Shown: piece after piece, positions 41,941-53,540 of the stretch
How the letters are laid out: every line of letters begins with the position of its first letter
Position numbering within the stretch: position 1 is the stretch's first letter
Assembly (NCBI RefSeq): GCF_009765685.1
Contig: NZ_LMUY01000007.1
Span: 20,939 to 84,938, forward strand
Reading direction: 5' to 3'
Length of the DNA stretch: 64,000 nucleotides
Source: Acidisphaera sp. L21
Lineage (GTDB): Bacteria; Pseudomonadota; Alphaproteobacteria; Acetobacterales; Acetobacteraceae
Made by a program: the position numbers and the translations under genes
Notes under the pieces: model-generated
Told to the model about the DNA's origin: nothing
Databases searched by the model: none
Seen by the model: the letters and a program-made list of their open reading frames with translations, nothing else

Positions 41941-42222
41941 CGGACGCGACTTCGAACCCGTGCGAGGATGACGCTGCAACTCCCTCAAACGACGGGTTTT
42001 TTGTTGAGGCCCTTTAACACTGATGTCATGAATTCATAAATCGGCAATAAGATTTTCTACCTTAACTTACTGAAATGGCTTGATTTATGATTTTCTTCGG
42101 TGGGTGGCGCGGCCTGATGGGCTCAACCGATCGAGTCGGCAAGCCGCTGGAGGGCGGCGGCCTGCGGGTGCTGTGGATGAGCCGTGATTTTGGGGTCATC
42201 CCCACCCCGCCTATAAGGCCGC
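41941..42222. other. Intergenic region behind the ftsEX operon
   Basis: The 282 bases include an AT-rich block at 42010-42085 that may carry the promoter of the DUF2125 gene. TATAAGG lies just before that gene's start, but the AAGG is more likely its ribosome site. No convincing terminator was found. Confidence 0.4.
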
Positions 42223-43221
42223 ATGAGCCGTCCCCTCCGTCTGTGCCTCATCGCCGTCGCGGTCATCGTCATGTTGGCAATCGCCGATACCGCCGGGTGG
42301 TGGTGGTTGACCGCTCGGCTGGCGAGCGAGGCGACGGCCTGGCAACAGGACCGGATTGCCGCCGGCTATCGCGTGACCGCCGGTGAACCGGCGCGGGCTG
42401 GATGGCCGTTCCATGCCGAGTTGCGCATCCCCAACGTCGCGGTGGCGACAGGCACGCCGGGCGCAGCCAATGCCGTCGCCTGGCAAGGTGGGCAAGCCCG
42501 GCTGATCTACGTGCCCTGGCGCCCGAGTGAGGTCGCAATCGACCTCGATGGCCCACAATCCGTCCAATTGGGCAACGCGCCGCCGGTGACGCTGGCGCTG
42601 GACACGCTGGATCTGGCCGTGCCGCTGAACCAATCGGGCCAGGCGGGCGGTTTCGTGGCCACGATGCGCCGGCTGCAATTCGCGGTACCGGCCGGCACGA
42701 TTGCAGTCGACTCCGTTTGGCTGAAGGTGGGGCCGCAGGATCTGCGGGTGGCGCTGTCGGCGCTGACGCTGCCGGGTCGCGCGATGCCGCTGGGGCTGAC
42801 CATCGGGTCGCTGGATTTGCATGCGAGCAGCACCGTTCCCCTACCGGATGCGCGCGAGCCGGCGGCTGCCGCGACAGCCTGGCGGAACGCTGGCGGGCAA
42901 ATCGTGGTGAACCAGTTCGCGTTGGGATGGGGTCCGCTGGATCTGCACGGGACGGCGATGTTCACGCTGGACCAGGGATTGCAACCCAGCGGTAATGGCA
43001 CATTACGCATGACCGGGTTTACCGAGGCGGTGGATGCGCTGGCGCGCACCGGGGCGATCACCCGCAACGACGCACGGGTCGCCGGCACCTTGCTGAGCCT
43101 GATGTCGCACAGCAGCGGCGATGGCGTGCCGCAGGCGGACCTACCGTTTGCATTTCGCGACGGGCTCTTGTCCGCCGGGGCGATCCCGTTGATGAAGCTG
43201 CCGCGCCTCGCGCTGCCGTGA
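42223..43221 (+). CDS. DUF2125 domain-containing protein
   Basis: The protein has 332 residues, with AAGG six bases before the ATG. An N-terminal membrane anchor or uncleaved signal ([20 protein letters not shown]) precedes a large beta-rich domain. The opening ends WWWLTARL and is followed by the family's [23 protein letters not shown]2125 proteins are alphaproteobacterial periplasmic proteins of unknown function, resembling AsmA-like repeat proteins. The YcgN-family gene follows 58 bases later. Confidence 0.85.
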   Translation: MSRPLRLCLIAVAVIVMLAIADTAGWWWLTARLASEATAWQQDRIAAGYRVTAGEPARAGWPFHAELRIPNVAVATGTPGAANAVAWQGGQARLIYVPWRPSEVAIDLDGPQSVQLGNAPPVTLALDTLDLAVPLNQSGQAGGFVATMRRLQFAVPAGTIAVDSVWLKVGPQDLRVALSALTLPGRAMPLGLTIGSLDLHASSTVPLPDAREPAAAATAWRNAGGQIVVNQFALGWGPLDLHGTAMFTLDQGLQPSGNGTLRMTGFTEAVDALARTGAITRNDARVAGTLLSLMSHSSGDGVPQADLPFAFRDGLLSAGAIPLMKLPRLALP

Positions 43222-43279
43222 CCCGCGACGTTGGCCACGGCGGGTATGGTTTCGATCGAACGACAGGCTGACTGACCCG

Positions 43280-43750
43280 ATGGACGATCCGTTCTGGAAG
43301 ACGAAGCGGCTGGACCAGATGACCACGGACGAGTGGGAGTCACTGTGCGACGGCTGCGGCCGGTGCTGTCTGCACAAATTGCGCGATGATGTGACGGAGG
43401 CGCTGTCCTTCACCAACGTCGCCTGCCGCCTGCTGGACCTGCATAGCTGCGCCTGCAGCAACTATCCCCGCCGGCAGGAACAAGTGCCGGATTGCGTGTC
43501 GCTGACGCCCGAGGCGCTGGACGAGATCGACTGGCTGCCGCCGACTTGCGCCTATCGCCGGATCGAGGAAGGGCGTGGCCTGGCCTGGTGGCATCCGCTG
43601 GTATCCGGTGATCCGGAGACGGTGCATACCGCCGGGATCTCGGTCCGCGACCGCGCGATCAGTGAGGAGCGGTCCGGCCCGCTGGAGCAACACATCGCCG
43701 ACTGGCCCGGCCGTACGCCTCGTACCCGGCGGCCTGCGCCAAAGGTTTAG
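43280..43750 (+). CDS. YcgN family cysteine cluster protein (UPF0260)
   Basis: The protein has 156 residues. It shows [21 protein letters not shown] (split after residue 20 of the family core) and the cysteine-rich [29 protein letters not shown] and a late [18 protein letters not shown] follow. The cysteines probably bind zinc or an iron-sulfur cluster. Function is unknown. The stop lies 10 bases from the stop of the convergent TIGR02302 gene. Confidence 0.9.
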   Translation: MDDPFWKTKRLDQMTTDEWESLCDGCGRCCLHKLRDDVTEALSFTNVACRLLDLHSCACSNYPRRQEQVPDCVSLTPEALDEIDWLPPTCAYRRIEEGRGLAWWHPLVSGDPETVHTAGISVRDRAISEERSGPLEQHIADWPGRTPRTRRPAPKV

Positions 43751-43760
43751 GCCGCCGGGT

Positions 43761-46349
43761 CTAGTAGGACTTCAGAAGGCGGTCGATGTAGTCCAACTCG
43801 CCTTGCGGCCTGGTGCGCTCGCCCTCGCGGCGACGGAGTTCGGTCTGTAGTTCGCGGGTGCGGGCCTGCTCCATCTGGTCGGGCACGTGCACGTCGCCGC
43901 CATCAGCCCGGCCGGAGGTACCGTCGCGGGTCGGCCGGCCCAGCGGGTCGCGGGGCACATCGGGGTCGTCACCGGTCTGGCCGTTGGTGCCGCCATCGGC
44001 GTCGCGCTGGCCGGGACCGTTGCCATTGTCATTGTCATCCTGGCCGTCGCCCTGGCTCATCTGGTCGCCGGGACCGTCGCCCTGGCCTTCGCCTTCACCC
44101 GGCATGATGGATATCCCCAGCGATTGCGCCATCTGCTGGCTCATTTGCTGTTCGCCCTTCTTCAGCGCGTCGGCGGCGCGTTGCTGGGCGGCACCCGCCT
44201 CGCCATCCTTGCCAGCCGCGAGTGCCCGGCCCGCCTGATCCATGGCGATGTCCGCCTCGCTCAGGGCATCTGGAACCTTGCCCGTGAGGTCACCGAAATT
44301 CTGCATCATCTGGCCGAGCGCACGGCGCAGCGCCTTTTGCTGGCGACCGTCGGTATCGCGGGTGGCCTTGTCGTCGGCGGGTTTGTCACCGGGTGGCTTG
44401 TCACTGGGTGGCTTGTCGCCTGCGGCCTGCTGGTCGTTGGCAGGCTTGCTGTCGGGGGCTTCGCGGGCCTGGGCACGCTGCTTCATAGCGCCTTCGCGGT
44501 CGATCATATCCTCCGCGGCGCCCATTTGCTGCTGGCCGCGCTGGCGTTGCTGCCGGGCCTGCTGGCGGTCGCCGCTGGGGTTCGCCTCCGCCTGCTTCAA
44601 CTGCTCCAGCATCTTCTCGAGCTGATCCAGCTTCTGCTGCGCCTCGTCCATGCGGCCGGCCTTGGCAGCGTCCTTCATCTCCTGCGTCAGCTTGTCGAAG
44701 TCTTGCTGGTTCAGCGTGCGCTGCGATGGGTCGAACGGCATCAGCGTGCCGTCCTTGCGGGCCTTTTCCGCGAGCGCCTGCAGATGCCGCTGGATCTCGC
44801 GGCGAAGCGCATCGGCCTTACGCTCCATGTCGGTCTTGTCGCCCTTCTGCACGCTCCGCTGCAGGGCGTCGCGGGCCACCTGCACTGCCTGTGCCGTACG
44901 GGCGACGGCATCGTCCTCCAACTGCAACGCCAGCGCCCATAGGCGGGCCTGCGCCTCGGTAATCGTCTCGGGTGCGCCGCTATGCTGCAACAGGGTGGAG
45001 GTGCTGCTCAGCGCCAGGAAGATCGTCGTGTTGTTGTCGAACGCCTCGGGCGCCTCGCTCAGCGCCTCCAGGTCAGAGGCCGCCTGGGTGTGCTCGTCCG
45101 GCGCCAGGCTCAGGCGCTTGCGGATTTCGATCACGGCGCGGGCCAGCGGGTTCTTGAAGGGCCGTTCCGGCAGGGTGAAGCCGGCAGCGCTGCTGGTGGC
45201 GCGGTGGCCGGGCGCATCCTTTGCCACCAGGGTTGCGACGACCGGTAGGCCGGCCCAGGGGTTGGCCGTCATGTCCTGGCTGGGCGCACCCTTCGCCTGC
45301 TTCGGCGACCCGCCGGGCAGGGGGATGTTGATGGTCACCGGGTCGGCGGACGGGCGATCCTTCAACCGCAACTCCGCCACGACGGAGGCAACGCCGTAAT
45401 CGTCGCTCGCAGTCCAGGGCAAGCGCGTCTGCAACCGGCGCTGGCCGCGGGCGGCGCCGGGCGGCTCGGTCCAGGCGATGACGGGCGGCGCATCCGGGAT
45501 CGCCGTGACGTCCCAATGGCCGATATCGCCACCGCGGCGCCGCACCGTCAGCATTCCGGAGTTACCGATGTCCCGCTCCGCCTGCCAGCTCGCAGCGTCC
45601 AGCGCGGTGAAGGGGGTGGCCTCGTCGCCGAAGCTCATGCTCGGCTCGCCCGAACCACCGGTCAGGCTCACGGTCAGGTGGGACCCGGCGGGAACGCTGA
45701 CGGCGCCGGTGTCGGCGCGGAGAAACACGGGCGGCAGGCCGGTGTAGGAGGGCGGGGTCAACCACGCCTGCAATTGGGGGGCCGGCACGGGAGTGCCCTG
45801 TGGCAGGCCGGGCCAGATGGATCGCACCAGCCGGCCCGGGATTTCTGGCCCGGCGACCACCAACCCGGCCACCAGCACCACCGCCAGCGCGGCGCGCGTG
45901 GCGCGGACGTCGGCCTGGGGAATACCGGGATGCGGCCAGCCGGCCCGCAGCCGGGTGACCTGCGCCGTCGCACGGTCGATATGGGCCTGCCACAACGCGG
46001 CACCTGCCTCGTCGGCGAAGGCGGGGGTGTCGTCGATGACGACCAATGGCCGATGGCGCAGGCCGGACGACCGCTCCAACCGCCGGTCGATCTCCGTTTC
46101 CGTCGGCGCGTGCAAGGGGCGCAGACCGCGCCATACCAAGGCCGCCAGCGCCAGCACGACGATCGCGATCAGCCCGAGATGCCACCAGATCGGCAGCATT
46201 GCCGGCAGATCGAACAGCGAGATGGCGATCCAGAGGCCCACCACGCCAAAGGCTGGCCACAATGCGGGCCACACACGCTCAAACCACAGCACACGCCGCG
46301 CGCTCGCCCGCCGCCCGGCCAACCGGGCACGCAGGTCGCGCCGCCTCAC
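43761..46349 (-). CDS. TIGR02302 family protein (DUF4175), large membrane protein
   Basis: The protein has 862 residues from a GTG at 46349, inside the GTGA overlap with lysA. Two membrane segments lie near the N-terminus (about 28-75), with a third near 155. A periplasmic Ig-like region follows (PPSYTGLPPVFLRA, PWTASDDYGVASVVAELRL), then a long helical, Gln/Lys/Glu-rich coiled-coil region and a Gly/Asp/Asn-rich low-complexity segment near 770-830. The family is found in alphaproteobacteria next to lysA/argH. No function is established. Confidence 0.88.
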   Translation of the reverse strand: MRRRDLRARLAGRRASARRVLWFERVWPALWPAFGVVGLWIAISLFDLPAMLPIWWHLGLIAIVVLALAALVWRGLRPLHAPTETEIDRRLERSSGLRHRPLVVIDDTPAFADEAGAALWQAHIDRATAQVTRLRAGWPHPGIPQADVRATRAALAVVLVAGLVVAGPEIPGRLVRSIWPGLPQGTPVPAPQLQAWLTPPSYTGLPPVFLRADTGAVSVPAGSHLTVSLTGGSGEPSMSFGDEATPFTALDAASWQAERDIGNSGMLTVRRRGGDIGHWDVTAIPDAPPVIAWTEPPGAARGQRRLQTRLPWTASDDYGVASVVAELRLKDRPSADPVTINIPLPGGSPKQAKGAPSQDMTANPWAGLPVVATLVAKDAPGHRATSSAAGFTLPERPFKNPLARAVIEIRKRLSLAPDEHTQAASDLEALSEAPEAFDNNTTIFLALSSTSTLLQHSGAPETITEAQARLWALALQLEDDAVARTAQAVQVARDALQRSVQKGDKTDMERKADALRREIQRHLQALAEKARKDGTLMPFDPSQRTLNQQDFDKLTQEMKDAAKAGRMDEAQQKLDQLEKMLEQLKQAEANPSGDRQQARQQRQRGQQQMGAAEDMIDREGAMKQRAQAREAPDSKPANDQQAAGDKPPSDKPPGDKPADDKATRDTDGRQQKALRRALGQMMQNFGDLTGKVPDALSEADIAMDQAGRALAAGKDGEAGAAQQRAADALKKGEQQMSQQMAQSLGISIMPGEGEGQGDGPGDQMSQGDGQDDNDNGNGPGQRDADGGTNGQTGDDPDVPRDPLGRPTRDGTSGRADGGDVHVPDQMEQARTRELQTELRRREGERTRPQGELDYIDRLLKSY

Positions 46350-47680
46350 CGTGCGGCCAGCCAGTCAGGGATCGTTTCGTTGGCCCATAGCGATTCGAGA
46401 GGCTGCCGGGGGCGAATCACCGCCCAGCGATCACCGTCGACCATCACCTGGGCCGCCAGCGGGCGGGCGTTGTAGGTGGAGCTCATGACCGAACCATAAG
46501 CACCCGCATCGAGGATCGCCACTCTTGCGTGCGGGGCGAGCGGCGGGAGCAGCCGACTTCGCGCAAAGGTGTCCCCGGTCTCGCACACGGGGCCGACGAT
46601 GTCGGTGTCGGACACGGCCGCGACGGCGTCGGCCGCGCCAAGTGGGACGATGCCGTGCCAGGCGTCGTACATGGCCGGGCGCACCAGGTCGTTCATGGCC
46701 GCGTCCAGCACGGTGAAGCGACGGCCGGCGGTGGTTTTGGTGAGCACGACGCTGGCCAGCAGAAGCCCGGCGGGGCCGGCAAGCCAGCGGCCCGGCTCGA
46801 TCATCAGGTCCAGCCCCATGCCGCCCAGCATGGCGCCGACGGCACCGGCGAAGGCGGCAGGCGAGCCCTCCACTTCGTCACGGTAGCTGATGCCGAGGCC
46901 GCCGCCGCAATCCACGCGGCTGACGGTTTGCCCGGCGGCGCGCAGGGTGCGGACCAGGTCGGCAACCCGCGCGAAGGCGGCGCGGTAGGGTGCGGTGGTG
47001 CCGATCTGGCTGCCGATGTGCAGCGCCAGGCCGACGGGACGCACGCCGGGGAGGCTGGCGGCGTGGGCGTACAGCGCGGCGGCGGTATCCAGCCCGATGC
47101 CAAACTTGTTGTCGGCGCGACCGGTGGTGATCTTGGCGTGCGTGCCGGCATCCACGTCCGGGTTGATCCGCAGCGCCACCGCCACGCTGTGCCCGGCGGC
47201 GGAGGCGACGGCGGACAGCACCTCCAGCTCCTCGGCGCTTTCGACGTTGATCTGGGCGATGCCGGCCTGCGCCGCTTGCAGCAATTCCGGCGGCTGCTTG
47301 CCGACGCCGGAGAACACGATACGGTCCGGTGGAATGCCCGCCAGCAGCGCCCGCTGCATCTCGCCGCCGCTGACCACGTCCGCCCCGGCGCCACCGGCGG
47401 CCATCAGGCGCAGGATGGCGAGGTGGTCGTTCGCCTTCACCGCGTAATGCACATGCGCGCGCAACGGATCGAAAGCCGCCCGCAGCGCCGCCAGGCGGGC
47501 CCGCAGCGTGCCGGCCGATACGACCCAGCACGGCGTGCCGACCGCGTCGGCGATGGCGGAGAGCGGCACATCTTCCAGAAGCAGGCCATCCTGCGCGTGC
47601 ATGCTGAGGAATGGGCGGCCGGCCAGCAACTCGGCGAAGCTGGGTTCGGCCGTGTCGGGGACCGGGGCGAGCGCGGCCAT
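46346..47680 (-). CDS. lysA: Diaminopimelate decarboxylase
   Basis: The protein has 444 residues. The PLP-binding Lys is in VHYAVKANDHLAILRLMAAG near residue 80. SRVDCGGGLGISY (phosphate loop), the EPGRWL motif and the catalytic Cys in GPVCETGDTFAR follow. It makes L-lysine from meso-diaminopimelate, the last step of lysine synthesis. meso-DAP is also a peptidoglycan building block. It starts one base after the lptM stop and overlaps the TIGR02302 start by four bases. Confidence 0.96.
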   Translation of the reverse strand: MAALAPVPDTAEPSFAELLAGRPFLSMHAQDGLLLEDVPLSAIADAVGTPCWVVSAGTLRARLAALRAAFDPLRAHVHYAVKANDHLAILRLMAAGGAGADVVSGGEMQRALLAGIPPDRIVFSGVGKQPPELLQAAQAGIAQINVESAEELEVLSAVASAAGHSVAVALRINPDVDAGTHAKITTGRADNKFGIGLDTAAALYAHAASLPGVRPVGLALHIGSQIGTTAPYRAAFARVADLVRTLRAAGQTVSRVDCGGGLGISYRDEVEGSPAAFAGAVGAMLGGMGLDLMIEPGRWLAGPAGLLLASVVLTKTTAGRRFTVLDAAMNDLVRPAMYDAWHGIVPLGAADAVAAVSDTDIVGPVCETGDTFARSRLLPPLAPHARVAILDAGAYGSVMSSTYNARPLAAQVMVDGDRWAVIRPRQPLESLWANETIPDWLAAR

Positions 47681-47681
47681 T

Positions 47682-47800
47682 CTAGAGGCTCGGGTAGCTG
47701 TGGGGATAGGTGATCTGGTCCGCCGGGCCGGGGGCCACCGGGTTGCCCTTCTTGCCGCAGCCGGCGAGCGCCAGCAGGGCTAGTAGAACCAACGCCGCCC

Positions 47801-47804
<4 letters not shown>
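47682..47804 (-). CDS. lptM: LptM/YifL-type small lipoprotein
   Basis: The protein has only 40 residues, from the ATG at 47804. A signal peptide [15 protein letters not shown] precedes the lipobox Cys (LALAGC), followed by [15 protein letters not shown], the usual LptM pattern. LptM helps mature the LPS translocon LptD. It overlaps argH by ATGA and lies one base before lysA. The argH-lptM-lysA order is conserved in many proteobacteria, which supports this tiny gene. Confidence 0.88.
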
Positions 47805-49216
<1,412 letters not shown>

Positions 49217-49228
49217 GGACCTATCCTG

Positions 49229-49774
49229 ATGACCGATGTGACACGTCGCGGCCTGGTCGCCGCGGCGGCGGGGACCCTAGCGTTGGCGACCCCGCTCCGC
49301 AAACCGCGGGCGCAAGAAATCCAGGGCATCACGGCGTTGCGTCTGATGTCGCCGCCCCGCAAGCTGGACCTGCACTTCACCGATGCGGACGGCGCCCCCC
49401 GCTCGCTGGCGGATTACGCGGGCAAGACGGTGGTGCTGAATTTGTGGGCGACCTGGTGCGTGCCGTGCGTGCGGGAGATGCCTGCGCTGGACGACCTGGC
49501 CAAGCTGGTGGCGCGGGATGACGTGGTGGTGCTGCCGGTCTCCTCCGACCGCGGCGGGGCGGCGGTGGTGCGACGGTTCTACGCCGACCACCAGATCGCC
49601 AATTTGCCGGTGCTGTTGGACCCGAAGAACGCCCTTGCCTATTCGCTGAAGGTCCGCGGCATCCCGACCACCCTGCTGATCAACCCACAGGGGGAGGAGG
49701 TTGGCTGGTTGGAGGGCGCGGCGGATTGGTCGTCACCGGATGCGGTGACGGTAATCCGCAAAGTGCGCGGCTAG
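49229..49774 (+). CDS. TlpA family thiol:disulfide oxidoreductase
   Basis: The protein has 181 residues from the ATG at 49229. [18 protein letters not shown] at the N-terminus is a twin-arginine-type signal or anchor. The thioredoxin fold carries the redox motif [13 protein letters not shown] near residue 78 and the cis-Pro in [12 protein letters not shown] near 150. TlpA/ResA-like proteins reduce disulfides in the periplasm, for example during cytochrome c maturation. No cyt c genes are nearby. Its stop shares CTAG with recN on the other strand. Confidence 0.9.
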   Translation: MTDVTRRGLVAAAAGTLALATPLRKPRAQEIQGITALRLMSPPRKLDLHFTDADGAPRSLADYAGKTVVLNLWATWCVPCVREMPALDDLAKLVARDDVVVLPVSSDRGGAAVVRRFYADHQIANLPVLLDPKNALAYSLKVRGIPTTLLINPQGEEVGWLEGAADWSSPDAVTVIRKVRG

Positions 49775-51447
49775 GCCGCGCCCAGCAGGCTGTCGGCGGC
49801 GGCGCGGGCCGCCTCGGTTACGGTTTCGCCGGCCAGCATGCGGGCGATTTCCTCGCGCCGGGCGGGGCCGTTCAGCGGGCTCACCTGGGTGCGAACCTGT
49901 CCGGCGGCCTCCTGCTTGGCGACGCGCAGATGGGCGGCGCCGCGGGCTGCGACCTGGGGGGAGTGGGTGACGACCAGTACCTGCACGCCATCTGCGACCC
50001 GGGCCAGGCGGTCGCCGACGGCCGCGGCGGTAGCGCCACCGACGCCGGAATCCACCTCGTCGAAGACCAGTGTCGGTACGGCCGAGCCGGTGGACAGCAC
50101 GACCTTCAGCGCCAGCATCAGCCGCGACAACTCGCCGCCGGATGCCACGCGGTCCAGCGCGCCGGGTGCCTGGCCGGGGTTGGTGGCGATCAGGAACCGC
50201 ACGGCATCGGCGCCGGACGGGCCCCACTTCGCCTCGTCGAGCGCGGCGACGTCGGCGACGAAGCGGGCGCGGTCCAGCTTCAACGGAGGTAATTCGCGCA
50301 TCACGGCGCGGGCCAGGCGGTCGGCGCCCTGCTTGCGGTTGGCGCTGAGCGCGGTGGCGGCATCGGTGAAGGCGGTGCGGGCGGCGGCGGATTTCGCCTC
50401 CAGCGCCGTGATTTCGGCCGTGCCGCTGTCCAGGGCCGCAAGTCGGGCGCGCAGGCGGGCGAGAAAGGCTGGCAACTCCACCACGGGGATGTTGTGCTTG
50501 CGGGCGGCGGCGCGCAGGGCGAACAGCCGCTCCTCCGCCTGTTCCAGCAGGCGCGGATCGGCATCCGCCTCGTCCGCCAGGCGGCCGAGCAGGGATTCGG
50601 CCTCGGCCAGCGCCTCCTCCGCGCGGTCCAGTGCGGCCAAGGCGGGGGCTGCCGGGTTCGGGTCTGCGGCACCCAGGCGTTGCAGCGCGCGGGAGGCAGC
50701 GCGCAGGGCAGCGGCCGGGCCGGGGCTGCGGCGGTCGCGCGGCGCGATTTCGGCCACGGCCGCGGCAATTGCCTCCGCCCGGCGTTCACCCTGTTGCAGG
50801 CGCTGCCGTTCGGTGGCGAGGCGGTCTTCCTCCCCCTCCTCCGGCGCCAGCGTTGCGAGTTCGTCAGTGGCGTGGCGCAGCCATTCCTCCTCCCGCGCCG
50901 CCTCCGCGATCTGGGTGCGGGCGGTGTCCAGGGCGGTGCGGGTGGTGCGCCAGGCGGTCCAGCTGTCGAACACGGCGCGGCGCAAGGCGGGTTTGGCGGT
51001 GTAGCTGTCCAACAGGGCTGCATGGCCCGCCGGGTCGGCCAGGCCCATCTGGTCGTGTTGGCCCTGCACCTCCACCAGCAGCGCACCGATCCGGCGCAGC
51101 AGCCCCACGCTGACGGGCTGGTCGTTCACCGTGGCGCGGGACCGGCCGTCCTTGCCCACCACCCGGCGCAGCACGATTTCGTCCTCCAGCTCGACCCCTT
51201 GCTCCGCCAGCAGGGCGAGCGCGGCGTGCCCGGAATCCAGCGTGAAGCAGGCGGCGACGCTGGCCTGGTCGGCGCTGTCGCGCACCAGCCCCTGCTCGGC
51301 CCGGGCGCCCAACGCCAGGCCGAGGCTATCCAGCAGGATGGACTTGCCGGCCCCGGTCTCACCCGTCAGCACCGTCAGCCCCGGGCCGAATTGCAGGTCC
51401 AGGCGCTCGATCAGCACCACGTCGCGGATGGAAAGGGTCGTCAGCAC
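49771..51447 (-). CDS. recN: DNA repair protein RecN
   Basis: The protein has 558 residues. Walker A is TGETGAGKSILLDSLGLALG near residue 30. A Glu/Ala/Arg-rich coiled coil fills the middle. The C-terminal ATPase half has ASGGELSRLMLALKV (signature) and TLVFDEVDSGVGGATAAAVG (Walker B). RecN is an SMC-like protein in double-strand break repair. It follows bamD at a gap of 49 bases, the usual lpxC-bamD-recN order in alphaproteobacteria. Confidence 0.95.
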   Translation of the reverse strand: MLTTLSIRDVVLIERLDLQFGPGLTVLTGETGAGKSILLDSLGLALGARAEQGLVRDSADQASVAACFTLDSGHAALALLAEQGVELEDEIVLRRVVGKDGRSRATVNDQPVSVGLLRRIGALLVEVQGQHDQMGLADPAGHAALLDSYTAKPALRRAVFDSWTAWRTTRTALDTARTQIAEAAREEEWLRHATDELATLAPEEGEEDRLATERQRLQQGERRAEAIAAAVAEIAPRDRRSPGPAAALRAASRALQRLGAADPNPAAPALAALDRAEEALAEAESLLGRLADEADADPRLLEQAEERLFALRAAARKHNIPVVELPAFLARLRARLAALDSGTAEITALEAKSAAARTAFTDAATALSANRKQGADRLARAVMRELPPLKLDRARFVADVAALDEAKWGPSGADAVRFLIATNPGQAPGALDRVASGGELSRLMLALKVVLSTGSAVPTLVFDEVDSGVGGATAAAVGDRLARVADGVQVLVVTHSPQVAARGAAHLRVAKQEAAGQVRTQVSPLNGPARREEIARMLAGETVTEAARAAADSLLGAA

Positions 51448-51496
51448 GGCGGGGCGCCGGGTCGGCTGCGCGTCACAAGGCCGAGTCGGCTGCGCC

Positions 51497-52372
51497 TCAG
51501 AAGATCGACCCGACGGTCCGCCGGAAGAAACCGGGGCGTGCGGAGGCGGGGCGGTCGTCCGTCACTTCGCCGTCGGCCACCAGCGTGCGGTAGCTGTCGG
51601 CATACCAGGGGTTACCCGGATAGTTATGGCCCAGGACGGCGGCGGTCTTCTTCGCCTGGTCGGTCAACCCCAGCAGCAGGTAGATCTCGGTCAGCCGGTG
51701 CAGCGCCTCGGGCACGTGGTTGGTGGTCTGGAAATCGTCCACCACGCGCTGGAAGCGGCCGATGGCGGCGGTGTACAGGTGCTGCTGCTCGTAATAGCGG
51801 CCGATCTCCATCTCCTTGCCGGCGAGATGGTCGCGGCAGAGGTCGATCTTCAGCCGGGCGTCGCGGGCGTAGGCGGAGTCGGGGAAGCGGTTCACCACCT
51901 CCTGCAGCGCCGTCATTGCCAGCTGCGTGCCCTTCTGGTCGCGCTGAATGTCGGCGATCTGCTCGTAATAGGACAGCGAGCGCAGGTAATAGGCGTAGGC
52001 GATGTCCCGGTTGGTCGGGTGCAACTGGATGAACCGGTCCAGCACCGCGATCGCATCGGAATAGTGGTTCTGCAGGTAGTCCGCATACCCGTGCATCAAC
52101 TGCGCGTTCACCGCCCAGGTGGAGTACGGGTAGTACTGCTCCACGTTGTCGAACTGGGTTGCGGCCAGGGTGTAGCGCTTCTGGTTCAGCGCATCGATGC
52201 CATTGCTGTACAGCTGGTCGACCGGGGTGTTTTCCGGGCTGAGCTTGGCTTTTTCCGCAGCGTTGATGGTGTCGGAATCGCCATTCCACGGCGTGATGCT
52301 TTTCAGCGTCTCGCAGCCGCCCAGCAGCAGGGCGAGCGTGACGCAGGGCAGGAGTCGTTTGGCTAGCAACAT
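51497..52372 (-). CDS. bamD: Outer membrane protein assembly factor BamD (ComL)
   Basis: The protein has 291 residues from the ATG at 52372. The lipobox LALLLGGC gives an acylated Cys near residue 20. Five TPR-like units follow, with the family's QLYSNGIDALNQKRYTLAA, YPYSTWAVNAQLMHGYADY and FIQLHPTNRDIAYAYYLRSL. BamD is the essential lipoprotein partner of BamA in outer-membrane protein insertion. It lies between lpxC (85-base gap) and recN. Confidence 0.93.
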   Translation of the reverse strand: MLLAKRLLPCVTLALLLGGCETLKSITPWNGDSDTINAAEKAKLSPENTPVDQLYSNGIDALNQKRYTLAATQFDNVEQYYPYSTWAVNAQLMHGYADYLQNHYSDAIAVLDRFIQLHPTNRDIAYAYYLRSLSYYEQIADIQRDQKGTQLAMTALQEVVNRFPDSAYARDARLKIDLCRDHLAGKEMEIGRYYEQQHLYTAAIGRFQRVVDDFQTTNHVPEALHRLTEIYLLLGLTDQAKKTAAVLGHNYPGNPWYADSYRTLVADGEVTDDRPASARPGFFRRTVGSIF

Positions 52373-52457
52373 GGCACCGGGTTCCAGGACTTGCGGCGCC
52401 TTATAACGGCGGGATGGCAGGAAGCGAAGCGCCGTGTTGCAGTCGTCGACGCAGAGG

Positions 52458-53426
52458 TTAAACCGGGGCGGCGGCGGCGGCCATGGGAACGGCGCCCCAG
52501 CCGGCAAAACTGGGCGCATCGGCCCACGTCCAGGCGGAGCGATCGGCGAACAGAGCGCGCAGGACCTTGTTGTTCAAGGCATGCCCGGGGCGATGCGCCA
52601 CCAGCCGGGCCTTCAGCGGCGCGCCGGCCATGGCCAGGTCGCCCACGGCGTCCAGCATCTTATGGCGCACGAATTCGTCGGCCATTCGGAGACCGCCCGG
52701 GTTCAGCACCCGGTCACCCTCCACCACGACGGCATTGTTCAGGCTGCCGCCCAGCGCCAGCCCGGCGGCCTGCAGCCCGGCGATATCGGCGGCCATGGCG
52801 AAAGTCCGTGCCTCGGCCAGGTCGCGACGGAAGCTTTCTTCGGTCAGCCGCAGCGTCATCGCCTGGCGGCCGATCGCACCGGCGGCGAAATCGATCGACA
52901 CCGCCATCTCGAACCCATCGGACACGACGGGGCGCAGTTCCACGAACGCCTCGCCATCCGACACGCGGACGGGGCGGAGGATTTCGATCACGCGGGTCGG
53001 CGCGTCCTGTTCGACGGTGCCGGCGCAATCCAGCAGGAAGATGAAGGGTGCGGAGGAACCGTCCAGCACCGGGACCTCGGCGCCATCGACGGCCACCACG
53101 GCGTTGTCGATCCCGCAGGCGGCCAGCGCGGCCATCACGTGTTCGACGGTGCCGACGCGCACATCCGGCGCGTGCGGGTGGGACAGCATGGTGCACAGCC
53201 GGGTGTCGGTGACGTTGTCGAAACGGGCGGGAATATCCATCCCGTTGGGACCGATATCGGTGCGGCGGAAGACGATGCCGGCGCCTGCTGCGGCCGGTAG
53301 CAGTTCCAGCTTCACGCGTTTGCCGGAATGCAGGCCCACCCCAACACAACCGATCGCTGCGGCAAGCGTGCGCTGCCGGGTGCGGGCGATCGTCGTGAAA
53401 TCGGGGGGAAGTCCATCCATACGCAT
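52458..53426 (-). CDS. lpxC: UDP-3-O-acyl-N-acetylglucosamine deacetylase
   Basis: The protein has 322 residues from the ATG at 53426. The ATG at 53420 is an alternative with GAGG eight bases before it. Zinc ligands and catalytic residues are visible: TVEHVMAALAACGIDNA, VPVLDGSSAPF, EFVRHKMLDAVGDLAMAG (His and Asp ligands) and RPGHALNNKVLRAL. LpxC is the committed step of lipid A synthesis. It has its own leader with a likely promoter and a strong stem-loop, unlike the tightly coupled genes upstream. Confidence 0.95.
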   Translation of the reverse strand: MRMDGLPPDFTTIARTRQRTLAAAIGCVGVGLHSGKRVKLELLPAAAGAGIVFRRTDIGPNGMDIPARFDNVTDTRLCTMLSHPHAPDVRVGTVEHVMAALAACGIDNAVVAVDGAEVPVLDGSSAPFIFLLDCAGTVEQDAPTRVIEILRPVRVSDGEAFVELRPVVSDGFEMAVSIDFAAGAIGRQAMTLRLTEESFRRDLAEARTFAMAADIAGLQAAGLALGGSLNNAVVVEGDRVLNPGGLRMADEFVRHKMLDAVGDLAMAGAPLKARLVAHRPGHALNNKVLRALFADRSAWTWADAPSFAGWGAVPMAAAAAPV

Positions 53427-53485
53427 CGCCTCACAGGGGCCATCATGGCCGAAATCGGTCGCTGCGGGCGCGCTTTTGTCAGCGG

Positions 53486-53515
53486 CCCGGGGGCAAACTA
53501 TGGCCTGCCCCCGGG
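53486..53515 (-). promoter_or_regulatory. Strong stem-loop in the lpxC leader
   Basis: CCCGGGGGCA (53486-53495) and TGCCCCCGGG (53506-53515) form a perfect 10-bp stem around a 10-base loop, 60 bases before the lpxC start. No U-run follows on either strand, so a classic terminator is unlikely. It may be a leader structure or a processing site between the ftsZ and lpxC messages. Confidence 0.6.
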
Positions 53516-53540
53516 ATATCAAAGTCAATCATTGTTGCCG

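Noticed and set aside
41983..42009. CCTCAA...TTGAGG with a T6 run as a possible terminator after the ftsEX operon
   Set aside because: The T-run is in the loop, not after the stem, and the stem is only six pairs. It does not fit a rho-independent terminator.
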